A DNA stretch of 64,000 nt, taken from Bacteroidales bacterium. Lineage in GTDB: Bacteria; Bacteroidota; Bacteroidia; Bacteroidales; Marinilabiliaceae. The translations under genes and the position numbers were made by a program. Within the stretch, counting starts at the first letter, position 1; every line of letters starts with the position of its first letter. The notes beneath the pieces were generated by a model. It was given only the letters and a program-made list of their open reading frames with translations. It did no database searches and had not been told where the DNA came from. Below, piece after piece: positions 1 through 10,388 of the stretch. The DNA is taken from the NCBI GenBank assembly GCA_024401335.1, contig JAKSLH010000007.1:44571-108570 (forward strand), in the 5' to 3' direction.

Positions 1-30
1 ATAAACTTTGACATCGAAAGCGTCGATTAG
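1..30 (+). CDS. 3' end of an upstream gene (last 9 codons)
   Basis: Frame 1 is open from the first base and ends in TAG at 28-30, giving a tail INFDIESVD. The other two forward frames stop at once. The next gene starts 17 bases later on the same strand, so this is plausibly the end of a co-transcribed gene. In many Bacteroidota the gene before this LptF/G-type permease is tgt (queuine tRNA-ribosyltransferase), but nine residues cannot confirm that. Confidence 0.35.
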   Translation: MNFDIESVD

Positions 31-47
31 TCTTCCGCAATAATGTG

Positions 48-1544
48 ATGAAAAAACTTCATAAATTTATACTTAAGAGTTACGCTGGCCCACTGGCTAT
101 GACGTTCTTCATCACAGTGTTTATCCTTGTAATGCAAGGGTTGTGGCGTTATGCCGATGATATAGTGGGCAAGGGTCTCGAAGTGAGCATAATGCTCGAA
201 CTCCTTTTTTACGTGGCTTTGCAAGTGGTGCCTATGGCTTTACCTCTTGCTATTCTTTTGGCTGCGTTGATGACATTCGGAAACTTAGGCGAAAATTATG
301 AACTCACGGCCATAAAGGCTTCGGGTGTTTCGCTGTTCCGAATAATGCGTCCGCTGGTGACCCTGACTTTGATCCTGTCCGTTGTCGCTTTCTGGTTTTC
401 AAATAATGTTTTGCCTGTTGCTAACCTCAAGTTCTATACTTTGCTTTATAGCGTTAGGCAGGCACGTCCAGAACTGGAGATAAGGGAAAAGGTCTATTAT
501 GATGGAGTTGACGGTTTTAGAATTAAGATAGACCGTAAGAATCCGAAGACCGGTATGATGTATGACCTTATCATTCATGATCATCGCGATAAGGTAAACA
601 GAAATGTCAATGTGACAATGGCCGATTCTGGCAAGATGGATATCGATGACAAGCTGGGAGTCATTGTGTTGACACTTTATGATGGAACGACGTATGACGA
701 AAAAGTGGCCTTCGGCAATGGACGAATGACTGACAGGTCACGTCAGATGTATAGGCATGATGAGTTCTCGGAACAGATGGTGATTGTCAAAGTCGATGGC
801 CTTGACTTTTCGCGTTCTGATGAGAGCATATTCAAGACTAGTGATAGAATGAAGAATCTTGACCAGCTTGTGCATGATACTGATTCTTTGTACCAGGTTC
901 GTGATTCTATAACTAGTGATCTTCATAAGATGTCATCATCGTATGCAATGCGAAAGACACGCCATCGCTATGATAGCGATTCGATTTACAGTGTTGTTAT
1001 CGACACTATGAAGGTTGTCCGTGTGGATAGCATTGTCGACCTGCTGAGGGATAGCGAAATACGTACTGCTCTTGAGACGGCTTTGCGACAGGCTAAGAAC
1101 AACAAGCAGTTCGTTGACGAACGTAAGACTCTTTATAATCAGGAACAGTTGAAGGTTAATCGACATGAGATGGAGCAACATCGCAAGTTTACTATGCCAG
1201 TTGCTTGTCTTCTGTTTTTCTTTATAGGTGCTCCGCTTGGTGCTATTATCCGTAAAGGAGGATTGGGAATGCCGGTCGTTGTTTCGGTGTTCTTTTTCAT
1301 ATTTTATTATGTCACCGATACGTTTGGTGCAAAATGCGCTCGTGAAGGTGTCTGGCCTGTACCTTATGGCATGTGGATGTCCACAGCAATTTTGGCGGTC
1401 ATCGGTGCATTCTTGACGTATAAGTCGGCTACTGATTCGGCTCTGTTTAAGTCGGAGGCTTATCAGAAGATCATAGATAAGGTGGTTAAGGCTCTGAAGA
1501 AGAAAAAAAAGAATGTCGAGTGTTCAGAATGTGACTCAGAATAA
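48..1544 (+). CDS. LptF/LptG (YjgP/YjgQ) family permease
   Basis: Inner-membrane permease of the LPS export family. LptF and LptG form, with the ATPase LptB, the transporter that extracts lipopolysaccharide from the inner membrane. About 498 residues. Hydrophobic segments lie near residues 15-35, 55-80 and 100-125, then a long soluble periplasmic part of roughly 250 residues, then a second set of membrane segments from about residue 385 to the end. This 3+3 layout around a periplasmic domain is typical of the family. The cytoplasmic tail is lysine-rich. The ATG at 48 is directly preceded by an in-frame GTG at 45, which could also serve. Whether it is the LptF or the LptG partner cannot be told from this gene alone. 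Confidence 0.9.
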   Translation: MKKLHKFILKSYAGPLAMTFFITVFILVMQGLWRYADDIVGKGLEVSIMLELLFYVALQVVPMALPLAILLAALMTFGNLGENYELTAIKASGVSLFRIMRPLVTLTLILSVVAFWFSNNVLPVANLKFYTLLYSVRQARPELEIREKVYYDGVDGFRIKIDRKNPKTGMMYDLIIHDHRDKVNRNVNVTMADSGKMDIDDKLGVIVLTLYDGTTYDEKVAFGNGRMTDRSRQMYRHDEFSEQMVIVKVDGLDFSRSDESIFKTSDRMKNLDQLVHDTDSLYQVRDSITSDLHKMSSSYAMRKTRHRYDSDSIYSVVIDTMKVVRVDSIVDLLRDSEIRTALETALRQAKNNKQFVDERKTLYNQEQLKVNRHEMEQHRKFTMPVACLLFFFIGAPLGAIIRKGGLGMPVVVSVFFFIFYYVTDTFGAKCAREGVWPVPYGMWMSTAILAVIGAFLTYKSATDSALFKSEAYQKIIDKVVKALKKKKKNVECSECDSE

Positions 1545-1575
1545 AACTAAACTTGAAATACAAACTGTAATAGAA

Positions 1576-2787
1576 ATGTCAGACAAGAAATTAGACACAA
1601 TAGAGGATGCGATTAAGGCGTTTGCCAATGGCGAATTTGTAATTGTCGTTGACGATGAAGATCGTGAAAATGAAGGTGACTTCATCATTGCTGCAGAAAA
1701 GATCACGCCTGAGAAGGTTAACTTCATGCTCAAGAACGGTCGTGGAGTGCTTTGTGCTCCTATTACAATGGATCGTTGCTGTGAATTGGAACTTGACCAC
1801 ATGGTCGGTAACAACACTTCAATACTTGGAACACCTTTTACAGTTACAGTTGACAAGTTGGAGGGATGTACAACGGGTGTGTCTGCTCATGACCGTGCGG
1901 AAACAATAAAGGCGCTCGCTGATCCTAACTCTAAGCCAAGCACTTTTGGACGTCCTGGACATATCAACCCTCTTTATGCTCAGAATAAGGGCGTGCTTCG
2001 TCGCGCAGGACATACTGAAGCTGCTGTTGACCTGGCTCGTCTGGCAGGATTGCAGCCTGCAGCTGCTCTGATTGAGATAATGAACGAGGATGGCACAATG
2101 GCTCGTCTCCCACAGCTTATGCAGATTGCTGAAAAGCATAACATGAAGATCATTACAATAAAGGATCTGATCCGTTATCGCTTGCAGAAGGAATCGATAA
2201 TTGAGAAGGGTGTCGAGGTGAATCTCCCTACTGATTATGGCGATTTCCATCTTATCCCATTCCGCCAGAAGTCAAATGGTAAGGAGCATATCGCTCTCAT
2301 AAAGGGTACGTGGGAACCTGATGAGGCTATTCTTGTCAGAGTTCACTCTTCATGTATGACTGGTGATATATTTGGCTCTAAGCGATGTGAATGTGGCGAA
2401 CAGCTTCATAAGGCGATGCAGACAATAGAGAAAGAGGGAAAGGGTGTTATTATATATCTCAATCAAGAGGGTCGTGGCATTGGACTTATGGCTAAGATTG
2501 AGGCATACAAATTGCAGGAAGAGGGACTTGATACCGTTGATGCTAACATACATCTTGGTTATGATGCGGATGAACGTGACTATGGTGTAGGTGCTTCTAT
2601 ATTGAATGAACTTGGTGTTCATAAGATGCGTCTTATGACTAATAACCCGATTAAACGTGTTGGTCTTGAGGGATTTGGACTAGAGATAGTTGAAAATGTA
2701 CCTATCGAGATAACACCTAACATATATAACAAAAAATACATGGAGACAAAGCGTGACCGTATGGGTCATACATTGCACTTCCGTTAA
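1576..2787 (+). CDS. ribBA: Bifunctional 3,4-dihydroxy-2-butanone-4-phosphate synthase / GTP cyclohydrolase II (RibBA)
   Basis: Catalyses the two entry steps of riboflavin synthesis: ribulose 5-phosphate to dihydroxybutanone phosphate, and GTP to the diaminopyrimidine precursor. The N-terminal half (about residues 1-200) has the RibB acidic loop [10 protein letters not shown] and RPGHINPL. The C-terminal half has the cyclohydrolase II zinc cysteines in [18 protein letters not shown] and the [10 protein letters not shown] motif. Length of 403 residues is normal for the fusion. An in-frame ATG at 1513 would overlap the permease gene and add 21 non-conserved residues. The ATG at 1576 fits the family N-terminus ([13 protein letters not shown]) and leaves a 31-base gap. 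Confidence 0.96.
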   Translation: MSDKKLDTIEDAIKAFANGEFVIVVDDEDRENEGDFIIAAEKITPEKVNFMLKNGRGVLCAPITMDRCCELELDHMVGNNTSILGTPFTVTVDKLEGCTTGVSAHDRAETIKALADPNSKPSTFGRPGHINPLYAQNKGVLRRAGHTEAAVDLARLAGLQPAAALIEIMNEDGTMARLPQLMQIAEKHNMKIITIKDLIRYRLQKESIIEKGVEVNLPTDYGDFHLIPFRQKSNGKEHIALIKGTWEPDEAILVRVHSSCMTGDIFGSKRCECGEQLHKAMQTIEKEGKGVIIYLNQEGRGIGLMAKIEAYKLQEEGLDTVDANIHLGYDADERDYGVGASILNELGVHKMRLMTNNPIKRVGLEGFGLEIVENVPIEITPNIYNKKYMETKRDRMGHTLHFR

Positions 2788-2796
2788 TAGAATAAG

Positions 2797-3528
2797 ATGA
2801 CAAAGGATATAGTCATAATTCCAACTTATAATGAGAAGGAGAATATAACTGCAATGATAAATGCAGTGTTCTCTTTGTCTCACGATTTTGATATCCTCAT
2901 CATTGATGATGGGTCTCCTGATGGTACAGGACGTATTGTGAAGGATATGATGGCCAAATATGATGACTGTCTTTTCCTTATCGAGCGTCAAGGTAAGTTG
3001 GGATTGGGTACAGCCTATCTTACAGGTTTTAAGTGGGCTCTAGAGCATGGATATGATTACATATATGAGATGGATGCGGATTTTTCGCATTCACCAAGCG
3101 ATTTGATTGATCTTCGTGACGCTTGTACCGAAGATGGTGCTGATCTAGCCATCGGTTCTAGATATATATCTGGTGTGAATGTTGTCAATTGGCCTATGGG
3201 ACGTGTTCTGATGTCATATTTTGCATCAGTTTATGTACGCCTCGTGACAGGTATGAAGATTATGGACACAACAGCCGGATTTAAGTGCTATACACGTAAA
3301 GTCCTTGAGACAATAGATCTTGATAAGGTTAGGTTGAAGGGATATGGCTTTCAGATTGAGATGAAGTTTACCGCATGGAAGTTCGGATTCCGTATCGTCG
3401 AAGTTCCTATTATCTTCACCGACAGAAAACAGGGAACATCTAAGATGAGTGGCGGTATCTTTAATGAAGCTGTGTGGGGCGTGATTAGCATGAAGATAAG
3501 AAGTTGGTTCAAAAGTTATAAACGATAG
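2797..3528 (+). CDS. Family 2 glycosyltransferase, polyprenol-phosphate mannose/glucose synthase type
   Basis: Cytosolic GT2 enzyme of about 243 residues, the size of single-domain DPM1-like synthases, which move a sugar from a nucleotide donor to a polyprenyl phosphate. The GT-A fold signatures are visible: PTYNEKENI near residue 9, DDGSPDGTG near 37, and the metal-binding DADFSHSP near 93. There is no C-terminal membrane domain, so this is the soluble form. It follows ribBA by 9 bases and precedes dihydroorotase by 6 bases, consistent with one transcript. The sugar donor cannot be told from sequence. Confidence 0.88.
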   Translation: MTKDIVIIPTYNEKENITAMINAVFSLSHDFDILIIDDGSPDGTGRIVKDMMAKYDDCLFLIERQGKLGLGTAYLTGFKWALEHGYDYIYEMDADFSHSPSDLIDLRDACTEDGADLAIGSRYISGVNVVNWPMGRVLMSYFASVYVRLVTGMKIMDTTAGFKCYTRKVLETIDLDKVRLKGYGFQIEMKFTAWKFGFRIVEVPIIFTDRKQGTSKMSGGIFNEAVWGVISMKIRSWFKSYKR

Positions 3529-3534
3529 TATAGT

Positions 3535-4866
3535 ATGAAAAGGCTCATTAGGAATATCGAGATTATCAATGAAGGTAAGCGCTTCGAGGGGTCTGTACTC
3601 ATCGAAAATGATGTTATTGCAGCTATATTGCCAGCAAATGCCGACAATGATGCTGACGAAATCGTTGACGGGCGAGGCAAAATGCTTATTCCTGGTGTGA
3701 TTGACGATCAAGTCCATTTTCGTGAGCCTGGCCTTACGCAAAAGGCCGATATAGCATCTGAGTCAATGGCTGCCGTAGCAGGTGGTGTGACTTCATACAT
3801 GGAGATGCCTAATACGAAGCCACAGACAACAACAATAGAGGCGCTAAATGAAAAATACGATATAGCGTCTCGTAAGTCGTTGGCTAATTATTCTTTCTAT
3901 ATAGGTGCTACTAACGACAATCTGGAGATAGTCAAGTCTATCGACTATAAAAGGGTTTGTGGCATAAAGCTTTTTATGGGTTCGTCAACAGGTAATATGC
4001 TTGTTGATAATGAGGAGACTCTGTCTGCTTTGTTCGAAGCTAAACCTGCTATTATTACCGCCCATTGTGAAGATGAGGCTACTATAAAGGCGAATCTTCA
4101 GGCGTATAAAGAAAAGTATGGAGATGACGTTCCATGGGAATGCCACGGAGAGATACGTTCGGCTGAGGCTTGTTACAAGTCTTCCGCTAAGGCTGCCGCA
4201 CTGGCACGTAAATTTGGTGCTCGTCTGCATATCTTGCATCTGTCAACGGCCGATGAGATTGGCTTGCTCGACAAGGGTCCACATGAGGAACGAAAGATAA
4301 CTGGTGAGGTTTGTGTGCATCATCTTTGGTTCACTGATGCAGATTATAAGGAGAAGAAGCAGTGGATAAAATGGAACCCGTCGATAAAGTCTAAGAAGGA
4401 CCGAGATGCTTTGCGTGAAGCTGTTAAGGCTGGAGCTATTGAGGTTGTTGCAACAGATCATGCTCCTCATACTATAGAAGAGAAAACAGGTGGTAACTAT
4501 TTTACAACACCATCTGGCGCTCCTCTTGTTCAGCATTCGCTTGTGACAATGCTTGAAATGGCTGAGCAGGGCATTTGGGATTATGAAACGGTTGTCGACA
4601 TGATGTGTCATAAGCCTGCGCAGCTGTTCAACGTTGAAAAAAGGGGCTTTATAAGACAAGGATATAAGGCCGATCTCGTTATCTTGGAGAAGGCTGAATG
4701 GAAGGTTGCTAAGGGTAATATCTTGTATAAATGCGGATGGTCGCCTTTAGAGGATCAGACTTTCCATAATCGCGTATGCCAGACGTATGTAAATGGACAT
4801 CTTGTGTATGATAAGGGTGTGATAGATTATTCTTGTCGTGGTGAACGTTTGACATTCAACAGATAG
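3535..4866 (+). CDS. pyrC: Dihydroorotase
   Basis: Cyclises carbamoyl-aspartate to dihydroorotate in pyrimidine synthesis. About 443 residues, a class I amidohydrolase. Recognisable parts are PGVIDDQVHFREPGLT near residue 58, the metal-site histidines in TAHCEDE near 180 and LHILHLSTADE near 235, and the catalytic aspartate in VATDHAPH near 305. In the first metal motif the usual HxH of amidohydrolases reads QVH, so the first histidine is glutamine. I recall the same wording in other Bacteroidales dihydroorotases, so it is probably lineage-specific and not a defect. pyrE lies far away at the right of the window. Confidence 0.93.
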   Translation: MKRLIRNIEIINEGKRFEGSVLIENDVIAAILPANADNDADEIVDGRGKMLIPGVIDDQVHFREPGLTQKADIASESMAAVAGGVTSYMEMPNTKPQTTTIEALNEKYDIASRKSLANYSFYIGATNDNLEIVKSIDYKRVCGIKLFMGSSTGNMLVDNEETLSALFEAKPAIITAHCEDEATIKANLQAYKEKYGDDVPWECHGEIRSAEACYKSSAKAAALARKFGARLHILHLSTADEIGLLDKGPHEERKITGEVCVHHLWFTDADYKEKKQWIKWNPSIKSKKDRDALREAVKAGAIEVVATDHAPHTIEEKTGGNYFTTPSGAPLVQHSLVTMLEMAEQGIWDYETVVDMMCHKPAQLFNVEKRGFIRQGYKADLVILEKAEWKVAKGNILYKCGWSPLEDQTFHNRVCQTYVNGHLVYDKGVIDYSCRGERLTFNR

Positions 4867-4870
4867 CAAT

Positions 4871-5356
4871 ATGAGGAATATTTTTGGTATATTGGGATGT
4901 TTATTTGTCGCTATCACTTTCGTGGCATGCGGCAATGGCGGATCTTCTGCCAATAATGAACCTGCGTATGCTGATACAATAACGTATATGGTTTATATAC
5001 GTCAACAAGACCCAACGGATGATTATGAGGCGTTTTATCTTTCTGGATTAGACGCTGAAAAGTTGGTGGAGGATATATATTCATCAGTGTTCCATAATCA
5101 GGCGCAAGCATACGACTTCACTACGGGAGATCCTCTTTCGATAGATGATATAAAGACACGTGAAGTGGAATATCCTGATGTCTATTCACATGATAATGTG
5201 TCTGTAATACAGTTTACAGAGGCTTGGTCTTATGATAGTGAAGCTTTGTCGTTTCACAAGAAGGTCCTGAGCATCCACATAGGATATGGAAAACGTGATG
5301 AGACTGGATTTATTGAAACAAACTACCCGGGATTTATTATCCTAATGAATAACTAA
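4871..5356 (+). CDS. Small lipoprotein of unknown function
   Basis: 161 residues with a lipoprotein signal: charged MRN start, hydrophobic stretch and a lipobox ending in VACGNGG near residue 20, so it is probably anchored in the outer membrane or periplasm. The mature part contains a segment (VSVIQFTEAWSYDSE, then KKVLSIHIGYG) faintly like the core of gliding/secretion protein GldN/PorN, but the match is weak and I do not assign it. Its stop codon overlaps by one base an ATG (5356) in the reading frame of the following 5'-nucleotidase gene, so the two are probably expressed together. Confidence 0.7.
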   Translation: MRNIFGILGCLFVAITFVACGNGGSSANNEPAYADTITYMVYIRQQDPTDDYEAFYLSGLDAEKLVEDIYSSVFHNQAQAYDFTTGDPLSIDDIKTREVEYPDVYSHDNVSVIQFTEAWSYDSEALSFHKKVLSIHIGYGKRDETGFIETNYPGFIILMNN

Positions 5357-5388
5357 TGAAATCAGATAACTTAGAAAAACCACTTATG

Positions 5389-7092
5389 ATGAAAAGAACA
5401 GTTTCTTTATTTGCACTGTTTTCAATGGCTGCAGTCGCAATGGCTCAGACTATTACAGTGTTGTATACGACCGATGTGCATGGAGCCATATTTCAATATG
5501 ACTTCGCTCAGAATCGTGAGGTAAAGAATAGTATGTCTCAGACATATCAATATGTAAAGAGTGTTCGTGATACAACAGATAACGTTATTTTGCTCGATAA
5601 TGGCGATTATCTGCAAGGTACTCCAGCTACTTATTTTTATAACTATGTGAATACAGTATCTACTCACATCGTTGCTGCAGCATATAATTTCATGAAGGTT
5701 GATGCTGTGTCTGTGGGAAACCATGACATTGAAGCCGGACATGATGTGTACGACAATATTCGTAAGCAGTTCAATATGCCTATGCTTTCGGCGAATATCG
5801 TTGATAAAAAGACTGGTGAACCTTATTTCACTCCTTACACTGTGATTGATCGTGGTGGAAAGAAGATCGCTGTCATAGGTCTTACAACTCCTCATATCCC
5901 TCACTGGTTGCCTGAATATCTTTGGGAAGGTATGGAGTTTGAAGATATGGTGGAATGTGCAGCAAAATGGATTAAGATCGTAAAGGAGAAGGAGACTCCT
6001 GATGTTATCATAGGTATGTTCCATGCTGGCTATGATTACACTTATGGTAACCAGACTGCAGATACTTATCGCAACGAGAATGCTTCGGTGCTTGTCGCTG
6101 AGCGTGTAAGTGGTTTCGACGCTATTCTTATGGGACACGACCATAAGCTTTATAACGCTAAGGTGAAGAATCCAGAAGGCAAGGACGTGGTTGTTATTGA
6201 TGCTGGTACCGCCTCTCGCAATATTGGTCAGTTGACTATTACTTTCGATGCTAATGGAACTCCTCAGGTTGATTCTAAGGTTGTCTCGCTTACCAATACT
6301 AAGGCTTCAGCTGAATTCGATAGCCAGTTTAGTGTTCAACAGAAGGCATTGGTTACTTATACACAGAAGGTCCTCGGAACAGTTGATGTGAATATCAACT
6401 CGGCAGATGCTTTGTTTGGCAATTCGGCTTTTGTGGATATCGTTCATGAGACAATGCTTAAGTACTCTAAGGCTGATATAAGTCTTTCTGCTCCACTTCT
6501 TCTTGGAGTTACAATACCTAAGGGCGACTTGAAGATTGGCCAGATGTTCAATATCTATCGTTATGAGAATATGCTCAATGTAATGACCCTTACTGGTGAG
6601 GAGATAAAGAAGTATCTTGAGTATAGCTATAACCTTTGGGTGTCTAATCCATCAGAGACTGGTCATTTGTTAAATGTGAACAATCGTGGTCGTCTTGAAA
6701 AGAATTACTATAACTTTGATAGCGCAGCGGGAATTATCTACACTGTTAATCCTTTCAAGCCTTATGGAGAACGTGTAGAGATATCCTCTATGGCCAATGG
6801 AACTCCTTTTGATATGACTAAGATCTATAAGGTTGCTGTCAATAGCTATCGTTATAATGGTGGCGGTGGCCATCTGGAGCAGGGCTTGGGTTTGACTAAG
6901 GATCAGATCGCAGAGCGTCTTGTTGAGTCTGTTCGCCGTGATCTTCGCGGTATTCTTATTGATGATATTCAGGAATCTGGACATATCGGTCGCAAGCCAT
7001 TAAACAACTGGAAGTTCGTACCTGAGAAGGACTTGAGGGATGTCATCTCTAAGGATTATGATATGATATCAAATAGTAGACAATATAAATAA
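5389..7092 (+). CDS. Secreted 5'-nucleotidase / 2',3'-cyclic phosphodiesterase (UshA/CpdB family)
   Basis: Periplasmic metallophosphoesterase that removes phosphate from nucleotides. The N-terminal catalytic domain shows the metal-binding motifs YTTDVHG near residue 19, NGDYLQGTPATYF near 65, VGNHDIE near 106 and MGHDHK near 247. The C-terminal half is the 5'-nucleotidase substrate domain, ending with the YRYNGGGGH segment. A clear signal peptide (MKRTVSLFALF, cleavage after AMA) begins at the ATG at 5389. Longer in-frame starts exist at 5356 (overlapping the upstream stop by one base) and 5386, but the first would put acidic residues before the signal sequence. Substrate range cannot be fixed from sequence. 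Confidence 0.9.
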   Translation: MKRTVSLFALFSMAAVAMAQTITVLYTTDVHGAIFQYDFAQNREVKNSMSQTYQYVKSVRDTTDNVILLDNGDYLQGTPATYFYNYVNTVSTHIVAAAYNFMKVDAVSVGNHDIEAGHDVYDNIRKQFNMPMLSANIVDKKTGEPYFTPYTVIDRGGKKIAVIGLTTPHIPHWLPEYLWEGMEFEDMVECAAKWIKIVKEKETPDVIIGMFHAGYDYTYGNQTADTYRNENASVLVAERVSGFDAILMGHDHKLYNAKVKNPEGKDVVVIDAGTASRNIGQLTITFDANGTPQVDSKVVSLTNTKASAEFDSQFSVQQKALVTYTQKVLGTVDVNINSADALFGNSAFVDIVHETMLKYSKADISLSAPLLLGVTIPKGDLKIGQMFNIYRYENMLNVMTLTGEEIKKYLEYSYNLWVSNPSETGHLLNVNNRGRLEKNYYNFDSAAGIIYTVNPFKPYGERVEISSMANGTPFDMTKIYKVAVNSYRYNGGGGHLEQGLGLTKDQIAERLVESVRRDLRGILIDDIQESGHIGRKPLNNWKFVPEKDLRDVISKDYDMISNSRQYK

Positions 7093-7099
7093 TCAGAAA

Positions 7100-9658
7100 A
7101 TGAAATTATTAAAAATCGTCGGAGTGATCATTGCTGTCTTAGTGGCGGCAATAGCTGCGGTTCCTTACGCTTTCCGTGATCAGATTGAAGCGTGTGTTAA
7201 AGAGCAGGTCAACAATATGCTCGATGCTAATGTCGATTACAACGATTTTTCTCTGTCGATATTTAGTAGCTTCCCTGATCTGCGCGCAGGTCTCGAAGGG
7301 GTTTCTGTCATCGGACGTGGTCGTTTTGATGGTGATACTCTTGTGTATGCTGATAATCTTAATGCTGACATCAAGATTATGCCGTTACTTGATGGAGATA
7401 TTATGATTAATTCTATCCTTGTTGAATCTCCTATTGTTCGCGCTATTGTTGCCGCCGATTCTACTGCCAATTGGAATATTTACAAGTCGGAATCCACTGA
7501 GGTGGCTGAGGAGGATACAACAAGTGCACCTGTTGCATTAAACCTAGATAAGGTGCTGATCACTAATGCAGATGTGGCATACATTGACTCGACAATGAAC
7601 CTTATGGCTCATATTAAGGAACTTGATACTGAGCTGACTGGTGAGATGATTGGCGACCTTTTCAACGCTACAATAAAGCTCAATACTCCATCTCTTGATA
7701 TCGTGATGGATAATATAAAGTATCTGAGTGGCTCAACAGTTGACTTTAATGCTGGTTTTGAAGCTGATCTTGCAAGTAATAAATACACGTTCAAGGAGAA
7801 TACTCTCAACTTTAGCGGTGTGCCATTGGCATTTGATGGTTTTGTACAACTTCTTGACTCTTCTACTCTTGTAAATCTTAAGCTGGCTGCTAGTGAAACT
7901 AGTTTTAAGACACTTCTTGCTCTTATCCCTGACTATATAATGAAGGATGTAGAAGGCCTGAAGATGGATGGTAGCCTCGAATTATATGCCGATGTCAATG
8001 GCGAATATGTTGATATGCAGCAGATACCTGCAATCGATATGGCATTTAAGGTTAAAGATGGTGTCATTAAGTATCCTGATCTTCCTAAGTCACTCAATGA
8101 CATTAATGTTGATGTGACAGTGAAAAATCCTGGTGGTGATGCCGACTTGACTAAGGTTGACGTGAATAAGTTGCATTTCGAACTGGGTTCAAATCCTTTT
8201 GATGCTAGCCTTAATCTTGTAAAGCCTATGAGTAATCCTACTTTCGAGGCTAAGGTTAATGGTACTATTGATTTGAACTCACTAAAAGATGCACTGCCTC
8301 TTGATAGCATGTCTCTTGCTGGCGTGATAAAGGCTAATCTTAAAGTGGCAACAGATATGGCTGCTATCGAAAAGGAGGATTATGAAAATGTTAAGGCAGA
8401 AGGTGTGGTTGACCTTAGCCAGTTCTCTTTTGAGAGCAATGACTTGCCTCAAAGTGTGAATATCTCGGAGGCGAAGCTTGAGTTTACTCCTAAATATCTC
8501 AATCTCGATCCTCTTAAGGCTACTCTTGGTCAGAGCGATTTCTATGCATCTGGTAAGGTGGAAAGCTACCTCCCTTATGTTCTTAGTGATGGAACAATAA
8601 AGGGATCTCTCACAATCAAGTCTGATTATATCAACTGTAATGAACTTCTTGGTGATTCTGCTCCAGCAGATACAACAGCTGTAGTGGCCGATCCAAATGA
8701 ATCTTCTGTCGTGGAGATTCCTAAAAATATCGATTTCACATTGTCAACTGACATCAAGAAGCTTCTGTATGATAAACTTACTATTACTAACCTTAAGGGT
8801 GGAGTCGTGGTTCGCGACGGTATTGCAAAACTTAAGGACTTGAAGCTAAATGCTTGTGATGGTGAGTTTAATCTTGATGGCACATATAATACAGTGAATA
8901 TCCAAAAGCCTTCCATCGATATGGTTATTGGCATGAATGAAGTTGATGTAAATATGCTTGCATCGTCATTCTCTACGGTCGATAGCCTATTGCCTATTGC
9001 CAAGAAGGCTCACGGAAAGGTGAGTGTCAATATGAGTCTCGTTTCTGAACTTGATCAGCAGATGTCACCTGTCCTTAAGACGATGAATGGTAAGGGTTCG
9101 TTTAGGAGTCAGAGCTTGTCTCTGAAGGAGTCCGATTTCCAGAAGAAGTTGTCAAAGGTTCTTGGTAGTAATAAGTTCAACGAGATGACAATGAAGGATT
9201 TCAAGGGTTCGTTTACGATAAGTGAAGGTAGCATCGTCCTTGTTCCTTTCGATTTCAAGTTGTTGAGCAAAAAGGCGACATTGTCCGGACGACAGGGCCT
9301 TGATCAGGCTATGGATTATCTGATGTCTGTTCCTTTTAGCCGTGAAGAGATTGCTTCTTTGGTCAATAAGACTGGTATCAAGATGTCAACAGATGGTGAT
9401 GACATTCCTGTGGGCATTAAGATTCTGGGTACGCTTTCTGATCCAGATCTTAAGATTGATACAGATGCACTTAAGAAGGCTGTTGGACAAGAGGTGAAGG
9501 AACAAGTGAAGGAGAAGGTCACTGAGGTAGTTGACAAGGCTAAGGAAGAGGTGAAGGAGAAGGTGACTGAGAAGGTTGCGGAAGAGTTGAAGGACAATCC
9601 AGAGGTTAAGAAAGCTGCCGATAAGATTGGTAACCTCTTCAAGAAAAAAACGAAGTAA
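7100..9658 (+). CDS. AsmA-like envelope protein
   Basis: 852-residue protein with one N-terminal membrane anchor (hydrophobic residues about 6-24) followed by a long periplasmic region rich in beta-strand-like repeats, as in the AsmA/TamB/YhdP group of bridge-like proteins linked to lipid traffic and outer-membrane integrity. The early FSLSIFSSFPDLRAGLEGV stretch is typical of AsmA N-termini in Bacteroidota. The C-terminus has a highly charged Lys/Glu/Val segment with repeated VKEKVTE-type units (about residues 795-850), likely a helical tail. It starts 7 bases after the nucleotidase gene and is followed by a strong terminator. Confidence 0.85.
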   Translation: MKLLKIVGVIIAVLVAAIAAVPYAFRDQIEACVKEQVNNMLDANVDYNDFSLSIFSSFPDLRAGLEGVSVIGRGRFDGDTLVYADNLNADIKIMPLLDGDIMINSILVESPIVRAIVAADSTANWNIYKSESTEVAEEDTTSAPVALNLDKVLITNADVAYIDSTMNLMAHIKELDTELTGEMIGDLFNATIKLNTPSLDIVMDNIKYLSGSTVDFNAGFEADLASNKYTFKENTLNFSGVPLAFDGFVQLLDSSTLVNLKLAASETSFKTLLALIPDYIMKDVEGLKMDGSLELYADVNGEYVDMQQIPAIDMAFKVKDGVIKYPDLPKSLNDINVDVTVKNPGGDADLTKVDVNKLHFELGSNPFDASLNLVKPMSNPTFEAKVNGTIDLNSLKDALPLDSMSLAGVIKANLKVATDMAAIEKEDYENVKAEGVVDLSQFSFESNDLPQSVNISEAKLEFTPKYLNLDPLKATLGQSDFYASGKVESYLPYVLSDGTIKGSLTIKSDYINCNELLGDSAPADTTAVVADPNESSVVEIPKNIDFTLSTDIKKLLYDKLTITNLKGGVVVRDGIAKLKDLKLNACDGEFNLDGTYNTVNIQKPSIDMVIGMNEVDVNMLASSFSTVDSLLPIAKKAHGKVSVNMSLVSELDQQMSPVLKTMNGKGSFRSQSLSLKESDFQKKLSKVLGSNKFNEMTMKDFKGSFTISEGSIVLVPFDFKLLSKKATLSGRQGLDQAMDYLMSVPFSREEIASLVNKTGIKMSTDGDDIPVGIKILGTLSDPDLKIDTDALKKAVGQEVKEQVKEKVTEVVDKAKEEVKEKVTEKVAEELKDNPEVKKAADKIGNLFKKKTK

Positions 9659-9672
9659 TGTAGCTTTATGAT

Positions 9673-9708
9673 AAAAGCCGGATCCCTTTGATGAGGTCCG
9701 GCTTTTTT
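9673..9708. terminator. Rho-independent terminator between convergent genes
   Basis: A perfect stem AAAGCCGGA / TCCGGCTTT around a 14-base loop, with T-rich sequence on the right and A-rich on the left. It can therefore end both the forward AsmA run and the reverse run that finishes at 9730. Confidence 0.9.
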
Positions 9709-9729
9709 GTTATTGTGATATCCTGCTTT

Positions 9730-10353
9730 TCAATGGAGTTTGTCAAACTCTGACTGCAGATTGTTATAGAACTCACCGGCAGCTCGTCCGTCCATCTGTA
9801 CATGATGAAACTGCATGGATATGGGTAGTTTATATCTCCAAGGAAAAACTTTGCGATACTTGCCCCACGCCAAAAAAGGTTGGGTGAATTTGTCGTTAAA
9901 TTGATTTACAGCGACGTCAAGATACATGTTTGTTACGCAACTGGTATATATTGGGGCTCCTTCGCCATCTATTATGTGCTCCCCGGTCTCCTTTACCCTA
10001 CGTGTGTTGTTCTCATAGTATTGGTTGAATTCTTCCAGTGTGTCGCAATATGGAAGGTCACAGAACCTAAGCTCTCCATCTTCCCTGGCTATGATTGTTT
10101 GTATGGTCATCCTTTCCGATGTGAACAGTTGCTTCCCGTCAAGGAATGTGTACATCTCTTTGATTTTGCTGGCTGCCTTGACGATACAGTAACACATGAG
10201 CATATTCAGTTTCTTCTTGTGTTTCTTGCTGTATCTTATGACGCGTGTTACATCTAACGTGCTTACTACGGTGACCATTGGCATGGTGTTGTCTATCCAG
10301 CAGTCGTAGGCAAATTGTCGGTCTGCTTCTTGAGGAGTTACCTTCCTTCTCAT
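9730..10353 (-). CDS. CatA-like O-acetyltransferase
   Basis: 207 residues with the fold and length of type A chloramphenicol acetyltransferases. The catalytic histidine motif is present as HHVQMDG near residue 185, and the N-terminal part (QFAYDCWIDNTMPM) also resembles this family. Chromosomal CAT-like proteins in Bacteroidales are common and not necessarily resistance genes. The acyl acceptor is unknown. It is the last gene of a reverse run of five closely spaced genes. Confidence 0.8.
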   Translation of the reverse strand: MRRKVTPQEADRQFAYDCWIDNTMPMVTVVSTLDVTRVIRYSKKHKKKLNMLMCYCIVKAASKIKEMYTFLDGKQLFTSERMTIQTIIAREDGELRFCDLPYCDTLEEFNQYYENNTRRVKETGEHIIDGEGAPIYTSCVTNMYLDVAVNQFNDKFTQPFLAWGKYRKVFPWRYKLPISMQFHHVQMDGRAAGEFYNNLQSEFDKLH

Positions 10354-10388
10354 ACTATTGAACGGTTTTCTTTGTTTTGTGGAATTTG

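Noticed and set aside
1513-1575. Earlier ATG for ribBA
   Set aside because: It overlaps the permease gene and adds residues not found in the family; 1576 fits.
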